The notes: generated by a model not told the origin, from the letters alone. A stretch of 40,943 nucleotides of DNA from Azospirillum sp. (GCA_027486405.1 JAIXPD010000033.1:1-40943), one strand, 5' to 3'; counted from the first letter of the stretch, positions 25,379-34,632 are shown. Translations and numbers: made by a program.

Positions 25379-25414
25379 GCCAAAACGCCATCGCGTGCCA
25401 AAACACCGTCCCGT
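25379..25414. repeat. Tandem 18-bp direct repeat upstream of urtA
   Basis: Two adjacent copies (25379-25396 and 25397-25414) share 15 of 18 bases and begin GCCAAAAC. They sit about 150-180 bases before urtA and about 200 before the L,D-transpeptidase gene, so they could serve either. The rest of the 25233-25612 gap holds no gene. Confidence 0.45.
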
Positions 25415-25612
25415 GATGGAATAACATCCGCTGTCCGCGCGTCTGTCCGTGAAAGCTGTTGCGCCGCCGGTTTCATGAACAGAGCCGACCGTTTGCCGGT
25501 CAGCGTGCGGTGCAGTGCAGCCGACACCAAATGTCACTTGCCTCGCGCGTCTGACCAAACGAACTATAGCCTGCTTCTTGGTTTCACTGTTTCTGATCGG
25601 GTTTCCCGAACC

Positions 25613-27097
25613 ATGCTGTACGATCGCCGCCTGCACATCGGACGTTACGCCGCCGCCGGACTGGTTGGGTGCCTGATGGGCACGCTGACCAGCGGATCGA
25701 CCGCGCTTGCGTCCTCCGCGACCCGCGCCGCCCCGGCACCGGTGCCGCTGGTGCAGAGCTGGGCGGTCCGGTTGGACCAGCGCGCGACCGAACTGCTCGC
25801 CGCGCCGAAGGTTCCGGCCACGCGCATCGGCTATGGCGCGGTGGTCAAGCGCGGCGACGGCGGCATGATCGAAACAGCGGCCCCGGCGGTCGATGTTCCC
25901 ACCCCGGCCGCCGCGTCGGCCGTGGTGGAGGAGGCATCGCCCTACCCCGCCGTGGAACCCGCCCCGCCCGCCGTCTTCCGCGTCCGTTCCCCGCTGGCCG
26001 ACCGGGTCGGCCGGGTGGCGACCCGCCTGATCGAGCTGGGGCATCTGGCCCCCGACCAATGGACCGACAGCTTCGACGAAACGCTGGAAAACGCCGTGCG
26101 CGCCTTCCAGGTGGTCGAGGGGCTGCAACCCGACGGCAAGGTGGGGGAAGTCACCCGCCAGGCGATGGACCGCAGCCCGCAGCAGGCCGCCGCGATGATG
26201 CAGCGCGCCGCCGCCGCCATGCGGGCGCAACAGGCGTCGATCCCCGACACCGCCGTGCTGGTCAATCTGCCCAGCCAGACCGTGACCTATGTCGAACAGG
26301 GCCGCCCGGTCTTCACCATGCGCGCCGTGGTCGGTCGCCCATCGCGCAAGACGCCGCTGCTTCAGGACAAGATCACCAGCGTCACCATCAACCCGACCTG
26401 GACCGTCCCCCCCACCGTGCTGACCGAAGACAAGCTGCCGGTCCTGCGCAAGAAGGGAACCACCGGGATCAAGAACGCCGTCGTCTATCTGGACGGGGCG
26501 GAGGTGGCGACCGAAACCGTCAATTGGTGGGCGGTTGACGCCGGTCGGATCCGCATCGTGCAAAAGCCGGGCGACGACAACGCGCTGGGCCGGTTCCGGT
26601 TCAACCTGACCAACGGCGACGGCATTTTCCTGCACGGGACCAACGACCCCCGGCTGTTCAGCCGCGACCTGCGCGCCGCGTCCTCGGGCTGCGTCCGCCT
26701 GGAAGACGCCCGCCTGATGGCCAACACCCTGTTGACCGCCGCCAAACTGACCCCCACCAGCGTGGCCCAACAGCTCGACACCGGCGAAACCAAGACGGTG
26801 CGCCTGCCCAACGCGGTGCCGGTGCGCTTCGTTTCCTGGAACGCCTCGGTCGACACCGACGGTGTGGTGCGCGTCCATCCCGACATTTACGAGGACGCGC
26901 CAAGCGCCCCCGCCACCGCCCCGCGCCCGGTGACGAAGCCGTCGGTCCTGCCGGTGCCGACCGCGCACAGCGCCCCCGCCGTGGTCCCGGTGTCGTCGCC
27001 CATGCCCAGCACCTCAACGGTGCGCGCGCTGGTCCCGCCGCCGTCCGCGACGGCCACCGGGTCCACCGCAACGGGGCCGACCGCAACGGGGATGTGA
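25613..27097 (+). CDS. L,D-transpeptidase (YcbB-like) with peptidoglycan-binding-like domain
   Basis: A 494-residue exported enzyme that forms 3-3 crosslinks in peptidoglycan or attaches proteins to it. Residues 1-35 are a signal or anchor segment. Residues 35-120 are a Pro/Ala-rich spacer. Residues 128-187 are a PG-binding-like domain (LENAVRAFQVVEGLQPDG, then KVGEVTRQAM). The YkuD catalytic domain covers about 213-385, with FLHGTNDPRLFSRDLRAASS and then GCVRLEDA carrying His341 and Cys360. The C-terminal 70 residues are a Pro/Ala/Thr-rich tail ending in repeated TATG units. The ATG at 25613 is chosen because earlier codons of the open frame give no signal sequence. Divergent from urtA. Substrate specificity is not readable. 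Confidence 0.85.
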   Translation: MLYDRRLHIGRYAAAGLVGCLMGTLTSGSTALASSATRAAPAPVPLVQSWAVRLDQRATELLAAPKVPATRIGYGAVVKRGDGGMIETAAPAVDVPTPAAASAVVEEASPYPAVEPAPPAVFRVRSPLADRVGRVATRLIELGHLAPDQWTDSFDETLENAVRAFQVVEGLQPDGKVGEVTRQAMDRSPQQAAAMMQRAAAAMRAQQASIPDTAVLVNLPSQTVTYVEQGRPVFTMRAVVGRPSRKTPLLQDKITSVTINPTWTVPPTVLTEDKLPVLRKKGTTGIKNAVVYLDGAEVATETVNWWAVDAGRIRIVQKPGDDNALGRFRFNLTNGDGIFLHGTNDPRLFSRDLRAASSGCVRLEDARLMANTLLTAAKLTPTSVAQQLDTGETKTVRLPNAVPVRFVSWNASVDTDGVVRVHPDIYEDAPSAPATAPRPVTKPSVLPVPTAHSAPAVVPVSSPMPSTSTVRALVPPPSATATGSTATGPTATGM

Positions 27098-27116
27098 TCG
27101 CCACCGCGATCACATC
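27091..27116 (+). terminator. Hairpin overlapping the L,D-transpeptidase stop
   Basis: Perfect 11-bp stem GATGTGATCGC (27091-27101) with GCGATCACATC (27106-27116) and a four-base loop. The TGA stop (27095-27097) is inside the left arm. No U-run follows (CATCATTCC), so efficiency is uncertain; it also faces the convergent SMP-30 gene. Confidence 0.55.
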
Positions 27117-27157
27117 CATCATTCCATCACCCCTTTGGTGAATCAGGTCGCGGTTGA

Positions 27158-28051
27158 TCAGGCCGCTGGATCGAACAGCGGTTCCGGCAGACCGGGGACC
27201 GCGACCGGCAGGGCAAACACGCCGCCCGATTGCGGGAAGCGCTCCAACTCCTCCGCCGGACGCCCCGCCGACGCGGTGGTCAGATAGAGCGTGCGCCGGT
27301 CGGCCCCGCCAAAGGCTACCATCGTCGGGCAGCGCGCCGGAACCGGGTGTTCGGACAACAGTTCCCCGGTGGGAGCGTAGCGCTGCACCCGCCCGCCTTC
27401 GTACAGCGCCGTCCAATAACAGCCATCCTCGTCCACCGCAGCACCATCGGGACGGCCCCGGTCGCCGTCGGTCGGCTGCAACCGAGCAAACACCTCGCGG
27501 TCCGACAGTTCCCCGGTCGCCGGGTCATAGCGGTAGCGATACACCGTGAAGGTGGGTGTGTCGGAGTGATACAACGTGCGCCCGTCGGGGCTGAAGGCCA
27601 AGCCGTTGGAGGTCAGCAACCCACCGGCCAACGTCGCCAGCCCGCGCCGGTCAAAGCGGTAGAGATGCGCCTTGCCGCCCGCCTTCGGTTCATCCAGCGT
27701 CCCGGCCAGGAAACGGCCCGCCGGATCCGCCCGGCCATCGTTGAAGCGGCTGGTCGCCGTGTCCTCCGGGTTGGCCACCAACAGGCCGACCGGCGCGCCC
27801 GCCGCGTCCAGCCGCCACAGGCCCGACCGCATCCCGGCGACAAAGCCGCCGTCCTTGTGCAGCGCCAGACAGGCGATGTCCTCGGCCATCGCAACCGCCC
27901 GGTTGGTGCCATCCGCCGGATCGAAGCGGTTCAGCGTCCGCCCCTTGATGTCCACCCAATAGAGCGCCTGCTCCCGCGCCGACCAGACCGGGCATTCCCC
28001 CAGCTTGGCGCGCGCGTCGAGAACACAGGAAAAGGATTGGCCAGCGGTCAT
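27158..28051 (-). CDS. SMP-30/gluconolactonase family protein
   Basis: A 297-residue six-bladed beta-propeller, cytoplasmic (no signal peptide). The family hydrolyses sugar lactones such as glucono- or arabinono-lactone using one divalent metal. The metal ligands are in place: Glu19 in LGECPVWSA, Asn149 in TSNGLAFSPDG, and Asp202 in GRPDGAAVDEDG; Asn103 (SRFNDGRADP) lies in the substrate pocket of the family. The C-terminal part (PTMVAFGGADRRTLYLTTAS) is also typical. It stands without a sugar-catabolic neighbour; it lies 112 bp from the hybrid kinase gene on the same strand. Exact lactone unknown. Confidence 0.9.
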   Translation of the reverse strand: MTAGQSFSCVLDARAKLGECPVWSAREQALYWVDIKGRTLNRFDPADGTNRAVAMAEDIACLALHKDGGFVAGMRSGLWRLDAAGAPVGLLVANPEDTATSRFNDGRADPAGRFLAGTLDEPKAGGKAHLYRFDRRGLATLAGGLLTSNGLAFSPDGRTLYHSDTPTFTVYRYRYDPATGELSDREVFARLQPTDGDRGRPDGAAVDEDGCYWTALYEGGRVQRYAPTGELLSEHPVPARCPTMVAFGGADRRTLYLTTASAGRPAEELERFPQSGGVFALPVAVPGLPEPLFDPAA

Positions 28052-28163
28052 GAAACGAATGCCTCGTCAAACCAGGGGGTGCGGCGTTTGGACGCGCAGC
28101 TTGGCCGCAGCGGCGCAAACAATCAAGAGCTGCCCTTTCAAGGCGACCGCCACGATGCCGATG

Positions 28164-30734
28164 TTACAACGCCCGGCTGATCGCCGGTCCGTTGCTGTGG
28201 GCCGCCGGTCGGGACAGGCAGCGCGCCATTTCCGCCCACAGCACCGCGCGGTCGATCGGCTTGGCCACATAGCCGTCCATGCCCGCCGCGTGGCAACGGG
28301 CCACATCCTCGGGAAAGGTGTTGGCGGTCAGGGCAATGACCGGAGTCCAGCTTGCGGGGGAGTCCAGGCCGCGAATGGCCTGTGTCGCCGCCAGCCCATC
28401 CATGACCGGCATGTTGACGTCCATCAGCACAAGATCGAAGCCCTGCTGCCGGATCGCCGCCACCGCCGCCGCGCCGTCCTCCACCTCCACCACCTGATGG
28501 CCCGCCTGCGTCAGCAGCGTGACCACCAGCAGGCGGTTCATCGCCACATCCTCGGCCACCAGCACCCGCAGCCCATCGGGCAGCGGCGCATCCGGTGCGT
28601 TGGAGGCCGCCAGGGTCGCAGGGCGTGGGCCAAAGGCCGAACGCGGCGGCGGGGCGGGCGGCAGGGGAATCGCCGGATTCGGCGCAGGCAAACGGGAAGG
28701 CCCGGCGGCGTCCAGGGGCCGGAAATGCGCCAACCGCCCTTGCAACTCCGCCGGGTCATAGGGCTTGGCGATCACCTCATACCCGGCCTGGGTGGCGTCG
28801 TCGGCGATCACGGCATGCGCGGCGAAGCCCGACGCCAGCAGAACCGCCAGGGTTGGGCGCAAACGCCGCGCCTCGCGCACCAGTTCCGCCCCGTTCATCC
28901 CCGGCGGCATGACGATGTCGCTGAACAGCACGTCCAGCGGCGTTGCGCCGCGCAGGATCATCAACGCCTCGTTGGCGTTGGACGCGGCGACGACCCGGTG
29001 CCCCCAACCGCGCAGCAGGGCAACGCCGCTGTCGCGGATCGTCGGGTCATCCTCCACCATCAGGATCGACAGGGACACGCGCGAGGACGGGGGCGGAGCC
29101 ACCGTCCGCCCGGCCTCGTCCGCGACGCGTTCCGGGCCGAAACGGGCCACCGCCTCCGTCCCATGGCCCGGCGCGTTGGCCAGGGTCAGGCTGCCGCCGT
29201 GCAACTCCATCAGGCGGCGGGTCAAGGGCAGGCCGGATCCGCCGCGCGCGCCGCTGGCCGGGGCGTCCTCGTCATAGCGGGCGAAGGCCTGGACCACGCG
29301 GCCCGAATCCCATTCCTGCGCCCCGGTCCCGTTGTCGCGCACCGTCAGCCGCAGCCCGCCGTCGGCGTCCAGCGCGGTCCCGACGTCGATCCGGCCGCCG
29401 GTGGGCGTGAATTTCATCGCGCTGGACAGCAAATTCATCAGGATTTGCCGAACACGCTTCTCGTCACCCCGCAGATAGCGCGCCTGCGGATCCACCGCCG
29501 CCACGATCTGCACCCCGGCCCGCCCGGCTCGCTGGGTCAGCAGGCGAACGGTGGTGGACACCACCCGATCCAGATCCACCGTCTCGTCGTCCAGCACCAA
29601 CTCCCCGGCTTCCGCCCGGACGTTGTCGAGAATCTCGTTGATGAGTTCCAACAGGTGCTGGCCGCTGTCGCGGATGTTGTGGGCGAACTCCCGGTAAAAG
29701 GGGTTGGCGATCGGCCCTTCGGACTCCCGCGCGATCAGGTCGGCGAAACCGATCACCGCGTTCATCGGGGTGCGCAACTCGTGGCTGAGGCTGGCGAGAA
29801 ACGCGCTTTTGGACCGGCTGGCGGCGTCGGCGGCCTGCCGGGCGTCGAACAGCTCCGCCTCCAGCACCTTCCGCGCGGTGATGTCGCGCTCAACGATCAG
29901 GCACTCTTTCGGTGCCCCCCAATCATCCAGAACCAGCCGAAGATCCGCTTCGATCCACACCCACCGGCCTTCGCTGTGGCGCAACCGGTAGGTTACGGTC
30001 GCCGCCGGGGCGCGCGGCGACAGCGCCGCCAGCGTCGCCGTCAACGCCGCCGCGTCGTCGGGGTGGGCGCGTTCCGTCCAGGGTTGGCCGATCAGGTCCG
30101 TTGGGATCCAGCCCAGGCAGTCCCCCGCCCGCTCGGAACAGGCCAGCCGCGCCCCGGTCAGGTCAAGCCGCCCCACCATGTCGGTCACGCTGTCCACCAG
30201 CGCGCGGAACCGCTGCTCCCCCGCCCGAACGGCAAGGCTGGCGTCGTGACGGTCGGTGATGTCGCGCGCCAGCACCGCCACCATCGTCACCGCGCCCGCC
30301 GCGTCGCGCATGGGGGTTTGCCACACCTCCCACCGGCGGGTGACGCCCTGGTTGACCGTGGTGTCTTCAAACCGCGTCGGAACCCCGGCGTCGAGCGCGC
30401 TTTGCAGGTCGGCGGTCATCCGCGCCACCAGCGGCGGCGGCAGCACCGCCTCCAACCGACGGCCTTCCGCCGCCTGGGCCGAGACGCCCCACAGCGCCAG
30501 CGCCGCCGCGTTGGCCCGGTGCAGGATGACGGAACCTGGTCCATCCTGACGCGGATCACCCAAACGCAGGATGAAACGCCGGTCGTCGGTCTGGTCCATC
30601 AGCGCCGCCAGCACGGCGTCCCGTTCGGCCAGCGCGGCGCGCTGGACGGCCATCGCCCGGCGCTGACCGCGCCACAGCGCCACGGCCAGCCCCAGCAGGG
30701 CCATCGTCAGGGCGATGATGACGCCGAAGTCCAT
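28164..30734 (-). CDS. PAS-PAS hybrid histidine kinase with two receiver domains
   Basis: An 856-residue membrane-anchored sensor kinase. One N-terminal transmembrane helix (4-21), two PAS domains (about 60-160 and 175-290, each ending in a DIT motif), HisKA with SHELRTPMN (His318), a HATPase domain (about 420-530), then two receiver domains: first about 556-670 (Asp606 in FSDIVMPPG) and second about 722-840 (Asp772 in LMDVNMPVMDG, Lys825). In the N-box the usual NLLxNA reads NLLSSAM, so the second, metal-binding Asn is Ser438; DNGTG (467-471) and GGSGLPL are present. The kinase may be weak or mainly a phosphatase. The ATG at 30734 is chosen for the TM helix directly after it. Divergent from the second kinase across 280 bp. 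Signal unknown. Confidence 0.9.
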   Translation of the reverse strand: MDFGVIIALTMALLGLAVALWRGQRRAMAVQRAALAERDAVLAALMDQTDDRRFILRLGDPRQDGPGSVILHRANAAALALWGVSAQAAEGRRLEAVLPPPLVARMTADLQSALDAGVPTRFEDTTVNQGVTRRWEVWQTPMRDAAGAVTMVAVLARDITDRHDASLAVRAGEQRFRALVDSVTDMVGRLDLTGARLACSERAGDCLGWIPTDLIGQPWTERAHPDDAAALTATLAALSPRAPAATVTYRLRHSEGRWVWIEADLRLVLDDWGAPKECLIVERDITARKVLEAELFDARQAADAASRSKSAFLASLSHELRTPMNAVIGFADLIARESEGPIANPFYREFAHNIRDSGQHLLELINEILDNVRAEAGELVLDDETVDLDRVVSTTVRLLTQRAGRAGVQIVAAVDPQARYLRGDEKRVRQILMNLLSSAMKFTPTGGRIDVGTALDADGGLRLTVRDNGTGAQEWDSGRVVQAFARYDEDAPASGARGGSGLPLTRRLMELHGGSLTLANAPGHGTEAVARFGPERVADEAGRTVAPPPSSRVSLSILMVEDDPTIRDSGVALLRGWGHRVVAASNANEALMILRGATPLDVLFSDIVMPPGMNGAELVREARRLRPTLAVLLASGFAAHAVIADDATQAGYEVIAKPYDPAELQGRLAHFRPLDAAGPSRLPAPNPAIPLPPAPPPRSAFGPRPATLAASNAPDAPLPDGLRVLVAEDVAMNRLLVVTLLTQAGHQVVEVEDGAAAVAAIRQQGFDLVLMDVNMPVMDGLAATQAIRGLDSPASWTPVIALTANTFPEDVARCHAAGMDGYVAKPIDRAVLWAEMARCLSRPAAHSNGPAISRAL

Positions 30735-31014
30735 ACCATCCCCCTGCCCGGCCCCCTGCCTGGCCCATGCCTGGCGTCTTGGGTCCACGCCAACGCGCAA
30801 CCGCGCGGCGCTTGTGAGTGAGTGGGAAGATCTACACGCACAACCCATCAAGCAAAAGACTCAAAACATCCCCGTGCCGACCTGATTTCGGCTGGTCTCT
30901 GTTCCAAAACCCCTTATGGTTGATGCATACTTCACCGGCTGGTTGAGTGCAGGGAAGCCCTCTCCGCCACGCTCATCTGCTTTTGACTTTCGTTCTATAT
31001 CCAAAGGCGTTTCC

Positions 31015-32940
31015 ATGCCGCTGGCGGTCTTTTCCCAAAGCCTGGTTGCCCGCACCACCGCATCGGCGGCTTTGCTTGCCTCGCTGCTGATCATGATCCC
31101 CATGGTGGTCCTGATTCAGGCCGACGTGCGGGCAACACGGGCGGAACTGGCGATTCGGGCGGAATTGGCGACCAAGATCGTCCTGGACGATGTGGCGAAC
31201 GCCCTGTGGGATCTGGATCCGGAAGAGGCGCAGGCAGCCCTGGCACCGCTGCGATCGGTGGACGCCTTCGCCGAAGCCGTGGTCCTGGGCAGCCAGGGTG
31301 AACGCTTCACCCTGTACCGCAAGCCGGGCAGCGGCTTTTTGCCGGAACAGGCGTCCACCACCGCCTCCTCCTCCCTCACCCACATGGACCGTCTGGGCAA
31401 CCGGCGCGAGATCGGCACCTTGCTGGTGCGGTTGGACGCCACACCGACCAACGCCACGATCCGCCATGACGTGGCGCTGTTGAGCGGGCTTGGCATCAGC
31501 ATTCTGCTGCTGGTGGTGTTGGGGGTGGTGTGGGCGGCGCGCGGCGTGACGGCCCCCATCGCCGCCATGACCCGGACGATGACCGATCTGGCGGCGGGCG
31601 ACGTGTCGGTCGCGGTCCCCGGACGCCACCGGGGCGACGAGATCGGGCGGATGGCCACGGCGCTGCGCATCTTCCGGCAGAACGCCATCGACCTGCGCCA
31701 GGCCAAGGAGCGCGCCGAACAGGCCGTGGCGTCCAAGGCGAAGTTCATGGCGGCGGCCAGCCACGACCTGCGCCAGCCCGCGCAATCGCTGCTGATGCTC
31801 GCCGCGCTGCTGCGCACGATGGCCAAGACGCCCGACGTCGCCGACACCGCGCGGAAGATCGAACAGGTGGTGATGAACCTGAAACAGCTTTTGGACGAGC
31901 TGCTGGAGGTGTCGCGCCTGGACGCGGGCGGGGTGACGGTGACGGTGGGGACCCACGAGATCGCCGACCTGTTCCAGGCGCTCGACAGCCAGTTCGGCCC
32001 GGTGGCGCGGGCCAAGGGGCTGACCCTGACGGTGTCGCCCCTGCGCGCCAGCGTCGCCACCGACCGGGTGCTGCTGCTGCGGCTGCTGGGCAATCTGATC
32101 GACAACGCCATTCGTTACACCGCGTCCGGTTCGGTCCAACTGGTGGGCATGGCGGTTGGCGACCAGATCCTGTTGGAGGTGCGCGACACCGGCATCGGCA
32201 TTCCTGAAGACCGCCTCGACGCGATCTGGGAAGAGTTCCATCAACTGGGCAACCCGGAACGCAACCGCGACAACGGCATCGGGCTGGGGCTGTCCATCGT
32301 CAAGCGGCTGTCCGCCACCCTCAACCACCCGGTCAAGGTCCGGTCGATCCTGGGCAAGGGGTCGGTCTTTTCCGTCGCCGTGCCGGTGGCCAGCGGGCGT
32401 GCCCAGCCCCCGGATCCGCCGGTCGCGCTCCCCCCACCGCCTGCCCCACGGCCTGCCACGCCGCCACCGCCCGCAGCGCTCCCCCCCACGGTCCCACCCG
32501 TCCCCACCGCGCCCCCCTTGCCCGCCCCCAGCCCGGTGGCCCTCACCGCAAGCGCGGGCAAGCCCGAGGGCGTGGCCGTTCTGGTCATCGACGACGACCC
32601 CTTCGTGCTGAACGGTCTGTCGCTGTTCCTGGCCAACGAAGGCCATCGGGTGCACAGCGTGTCGGTGGCCGATCAAGGGGTGCGGGACGTGCAGGAAGGG
32701 GTGTTCAAACCCGATGTGATCGTCGCCGATTACCATCTGTCGGCCACCGACACCGGCATCGATTTCATCAACCGGCTGTGGATGCTGCTGGGCATCCGCA
32801 TCCCGGCGGTGCTGATTTCCGGACGCCTGGACAGCGAGGTCGAGCAGGACGCGCGGGCGCAGGGCATCACCGTCGTGCCCAAGCCGATCATGCCGGACCG
32901 GCTGTCCCGTCTGGTCACAGAGCTGCCCCGCACGCACTGA
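31015..32940 (+). CDS. HAMP-containing hybrid histidine kinase with C-terminal receiver
   Basis: A 641-residue inner-membrane sensor. TM1 about 18-36, a periplasmic domain of about 120 residues, TM2 about 158-176, HAMP about 177-230, HisKA with AAASHDLRQPAQSL (His250), and HATPase with intact boxes (GNLIDNAIRYT, DTGIGIP at 391, NGIGLGLSIVK). A very Pro-rich linker (about 465-507) leads to a receiver domain (VLVIDDDPF, phospho-acceptor Asp572 in ADYHLSATDTG, Lys623). The SHDLRQP motif is common in alphaproteobacterial hybrid kinases. The ATG at 31015 has AAAGG about eight bases upstream. The receiver is not followed by an output domain, so phosphate probably passes to a separate regulator not in the window. 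The convergent neighbour is a solute-binding protein. Confidence 0.92.
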   Translation: MPLAVFSQSLVARTTASAALLASLLIMIPMVVLIQADVRATRAELAIRAELATKIVLDDVANALWDLDPEEAQAALAPLRSVDAFAEAVVLGSQGERFTLYRKPGSGFLPEQASTTASSSLTHMDRLGNRREIGTLLVRLDATPTNATIRHDVALLSGLGISILLLVVLGVVWAARGVTAPIAAMTRTMTDLAAGDVSVAVPGRHRGDEIGRMATALRIFRQNAIDLRQAKERAEQAVASKAKFMAAASHDLRQPAQSLLMLAALLRTMAKTPDVADTARKIEQVVMNLKQLLDELLEVSRLDAGGVTVTVGTHEIADLFQALDSQFGPVARAKGLTLTVSPLRASVATDRVLLLRLLGNLIDNAIRYTASGSVQLVGMAVGDQILLEVRDTGIGIPEDRLDAIWEEFHQLGNPERNRDNGIGLGLSIVKRLSATLNHPVKVRSILGKGSVFSVAVPVASGRAQPPDPPVALPPPPAPRPATPPPPAALPPTVPPVPTAPPLPAPSPVALTASAGKPEGVAVLVIDDDPFVLNGLSLFLANEGHRVHSVSVADQGVRDVQEGVFKPDVIVADYHLSATDTGIDFINRLWMLLGIRIPAVLISGRLDSEVEQDARAQGITVVPKPIMPDRLSRLVTELPRTH

Positions 32941-32947
32941 CCGGGCT

Positions 32948-32971
32948 GGGCAGGGGGCAGGGGGCCTGCCC
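32948..32971. terminator. Small hairpin in a convergent gap
   Basis: Stem GGGCAGG (32948-32954) with CCTGCCC (32965-32971), loop ten bases, in the 35-bp gap between the second kinase and the solute-binding protein gene. No U-run on either side. Confidence 0.35.
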
Positions 32972-32975
32972 GCCG

Positions 32976-34523
32976 TCAGGTGAAGTTCAACCCACCAAAG
33001 GGCGTGATGAAGCCATCCGTCAGGGCGTTGCTGCGCAGCGCCACATAATCGGGGACCACCAACGGGATGATCGGCAAATCCCCCATGACGATCTGTTCGG
33101 CATCCTTGTAGGCGGTGGCCCGCTGCGCCGGATGGGGCAGGGCCATGGCGGCGTCAATGATCGCGTCGAACTCCGCGTTGGCCCAACCGGTGGGGTTGAA
33201 GCGGCTGCGGCTGGAAAACAGCTCGTCCAGAAAATTCATCGGGTCGGGATAGGTTGCCGTCCAGCCGAAGAGCGCAGCGTCGTAATCCCTCCGCCGCGAC
33301 CGGCTGAGAAACTCCTGACGGGACTCGACGACCAGCTTGGCCGGGATGCCTGCGTTGTTCCATTGGGAGACGTAATAGACAAACTCCCGCCGATACTCCG
33401 CCACGGTGTGCACCGCAAAGGGTTCCAGGCCACTGCCATCGGGGTATCCCGCCTGCGCCAGCAACTCCCGCGCCAAAGCGGGGTCATAGCGCAGCGGGGC
33501 CAACCGTTCGTTTGACAGCAGGGCCGGGGGCACGACGCCGTTGTGGACGCGGGCCATGCCACGGAAGAAGCGCTCCACCATGGCGTCACGGTCGATCAGC
33601 AGGGACATGGCCTGCCGGACCCGACGGTCGCCAAAGGCCTTGACCCGGCGGGCGTCCAGCGACACCGCGCGCAATTGCAGGCGCGGGCAGGAAATCAGGG
33701 ACCGTTTGAACCCTGGATCGTCGGCCACCTGCCGCAACGCGTCGGTGTCGACGAAGGAGAAATCGATCTGGCTGTTGTTGAACAGCATGATGCCGTCGTT
33801 GCCGACGCCGGTGGCCACAAAGGACACCCGATCAAACGGCAAGGCCCCGCCGCGCCAATGGGGGTTGGGGGCAAGATCGACGCGGATGCCGTCGCTGTTG
33901 CCCACCAGACGGTAGGGGCCGGTTCCAACCGACAACCGGCGGTGCCAATCGGAGCCATTCTCCTCCATCGCCTCCACATCCACGATGTTGAAGCGGGCAA
34001 AGGGGAAAATCGCGCAGGGGGCCTCGCACACCACCTCCAGCGTGTGATCGTCCAGCACGGTGACGCCGCTCAACTCGGCGCTGAGCTTGTTGCGCACATC
34101 CTGAAAGCCTCGCACCCGCGCCAGGGCAAGCGTGGCCAGGTGCATCCCATCCGCCATGGCCGCCGCCTCGAAGGTGCGTTTGACGTCCCGCGCGGTGAAG
34201 GGGCGGCCACTTTGGAACCGCACGTCGCGGCGCAGCGACAACCGCCACACCCGCGCGCGGTCGGACGCCTCCCACGCGGTCGCCAACCCCGGCAACACCC
34301 GGCCATCCGCCGCCACGCTGGTCAGGCTCTCGTACATCGCCCCCAGCACCTGTTGGGTGAGCACATCGGCGACGATCAGCGGGTTGAGCGACACCGGCAA
34401 GGACCGCAGGCCGATCCGCAACGCCCCCGGATTGATCTCCGCCCGCAGACCATGCGGGGCAAGGCCAACGGCGGTGCCGCCAGCCAGCATGGCCAAAACC
34501 TTTCGTCGTTGGATCTGCGGCAT
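32976..34523 (-). CDS. ABC transporter substrate-binding protein, peptide/nickel (family 5)
   Basis: A 515-residue exported protein of the DppA/OppA type. The N-terminus has QRRKVLAMLAGG, a twin-arginine-like signal with the hydrophobic core after RR; export as a folded protein is possible. The body shows VLTQQVLGAMYESLTSVAAD (ligand-binding domain start), FQSGRPFTARDVKRTFEAA, GTGPYRLV, RQAMSLLIDRDAMVERFFRG and the late AALFGWTATYPDPMNFLDEL, all standard for the family. The ATG at 34523 is chosen over the upstream one because it begins the signal sequence. No permease or ATPase genes are near, so it is an orphan binding protein; it may feed a distant transporter or present a ligand to the adjacent sensor kinase. 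Confidence 0.87.
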   Translation of the reverse strand: MPQIQRRKVLAMLAGGTAVGLAPHGLRAEINPGALRIGLRSLPVSLNPLIVADVLTQQVLGAMYESLTSVAADGRVLPGLATAWEASDRARVWRLSLRRDVRFQSGRPFTARDVKRTFEAAAMADGMHLATLALARVRGFQDVRNKLSAELSGVTVLDDHTLEVVCEAPCAIFPFARFNIVDVEAMEENGSDWHRRLSVGTGPYRLVGNSDGIRVDLAPNPHWRGGALPFDRVSFVATGVGNDGIMLFNNSQIDFSFVDTDALRQVADDPGFKRSLISCPRLQLRAVSLDARRVKAFGDRRVRQAMSLLIDRDAMVERFFRGMARVHNGVVPPALLSNERLAPLRYDPALARELLAQAGYPDGSGLEPFAVHTVAEYRREFVYYVSQWNNAGIPAKLVVESRQEFLSRSRRRDYDAALFGWTATYPDPMNFLDELFSSRSRFNPTGWANAEFDAIIDAAMALPHPAQRATAYKDAEQIVMGDLPIIPLVVPDYVALRSNALTDGFITPFGGLNFT

Positions 34524-34554
34524 GGCGGCCTTCACAAATTTTCGCCCCAACCCG

Positions 34555-34627
34555 TTTCGATCTCGAAAGACACTTATGAGTTGATGGCTCAAAAAGACAC
34601 AACCAAAGGCTTCTTTCGCGTTCGAAA
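34555..34627. promoter_or_regulatory. Two similar 14-bp palindromes downstream of parB
   Basis: TTTCGA-TC-TCGAAA (34555-34568, perfect) and TTTCGC-GT-TCGAAA (34614-34627, one mismatch) lie 59 bp apart in the 109-bp gap between parB and the solute-binding protein gene. They could be ParB-binding centromere sites, since they resemble the GTTTC/GAAAC arms of chromosomal parS though with wider spacing, or operators for the binding-protein gene. Confidence 0.4.
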
Positions 34628-34632
34628 CCCAC

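Noticed and set aside
25380..25400. Sigma-54 promoter upstream of urtA
   Set aside because: TGGCAC is present on the minus strand, but the -12 element reads GGCG instead of TTGC at the required spacing.
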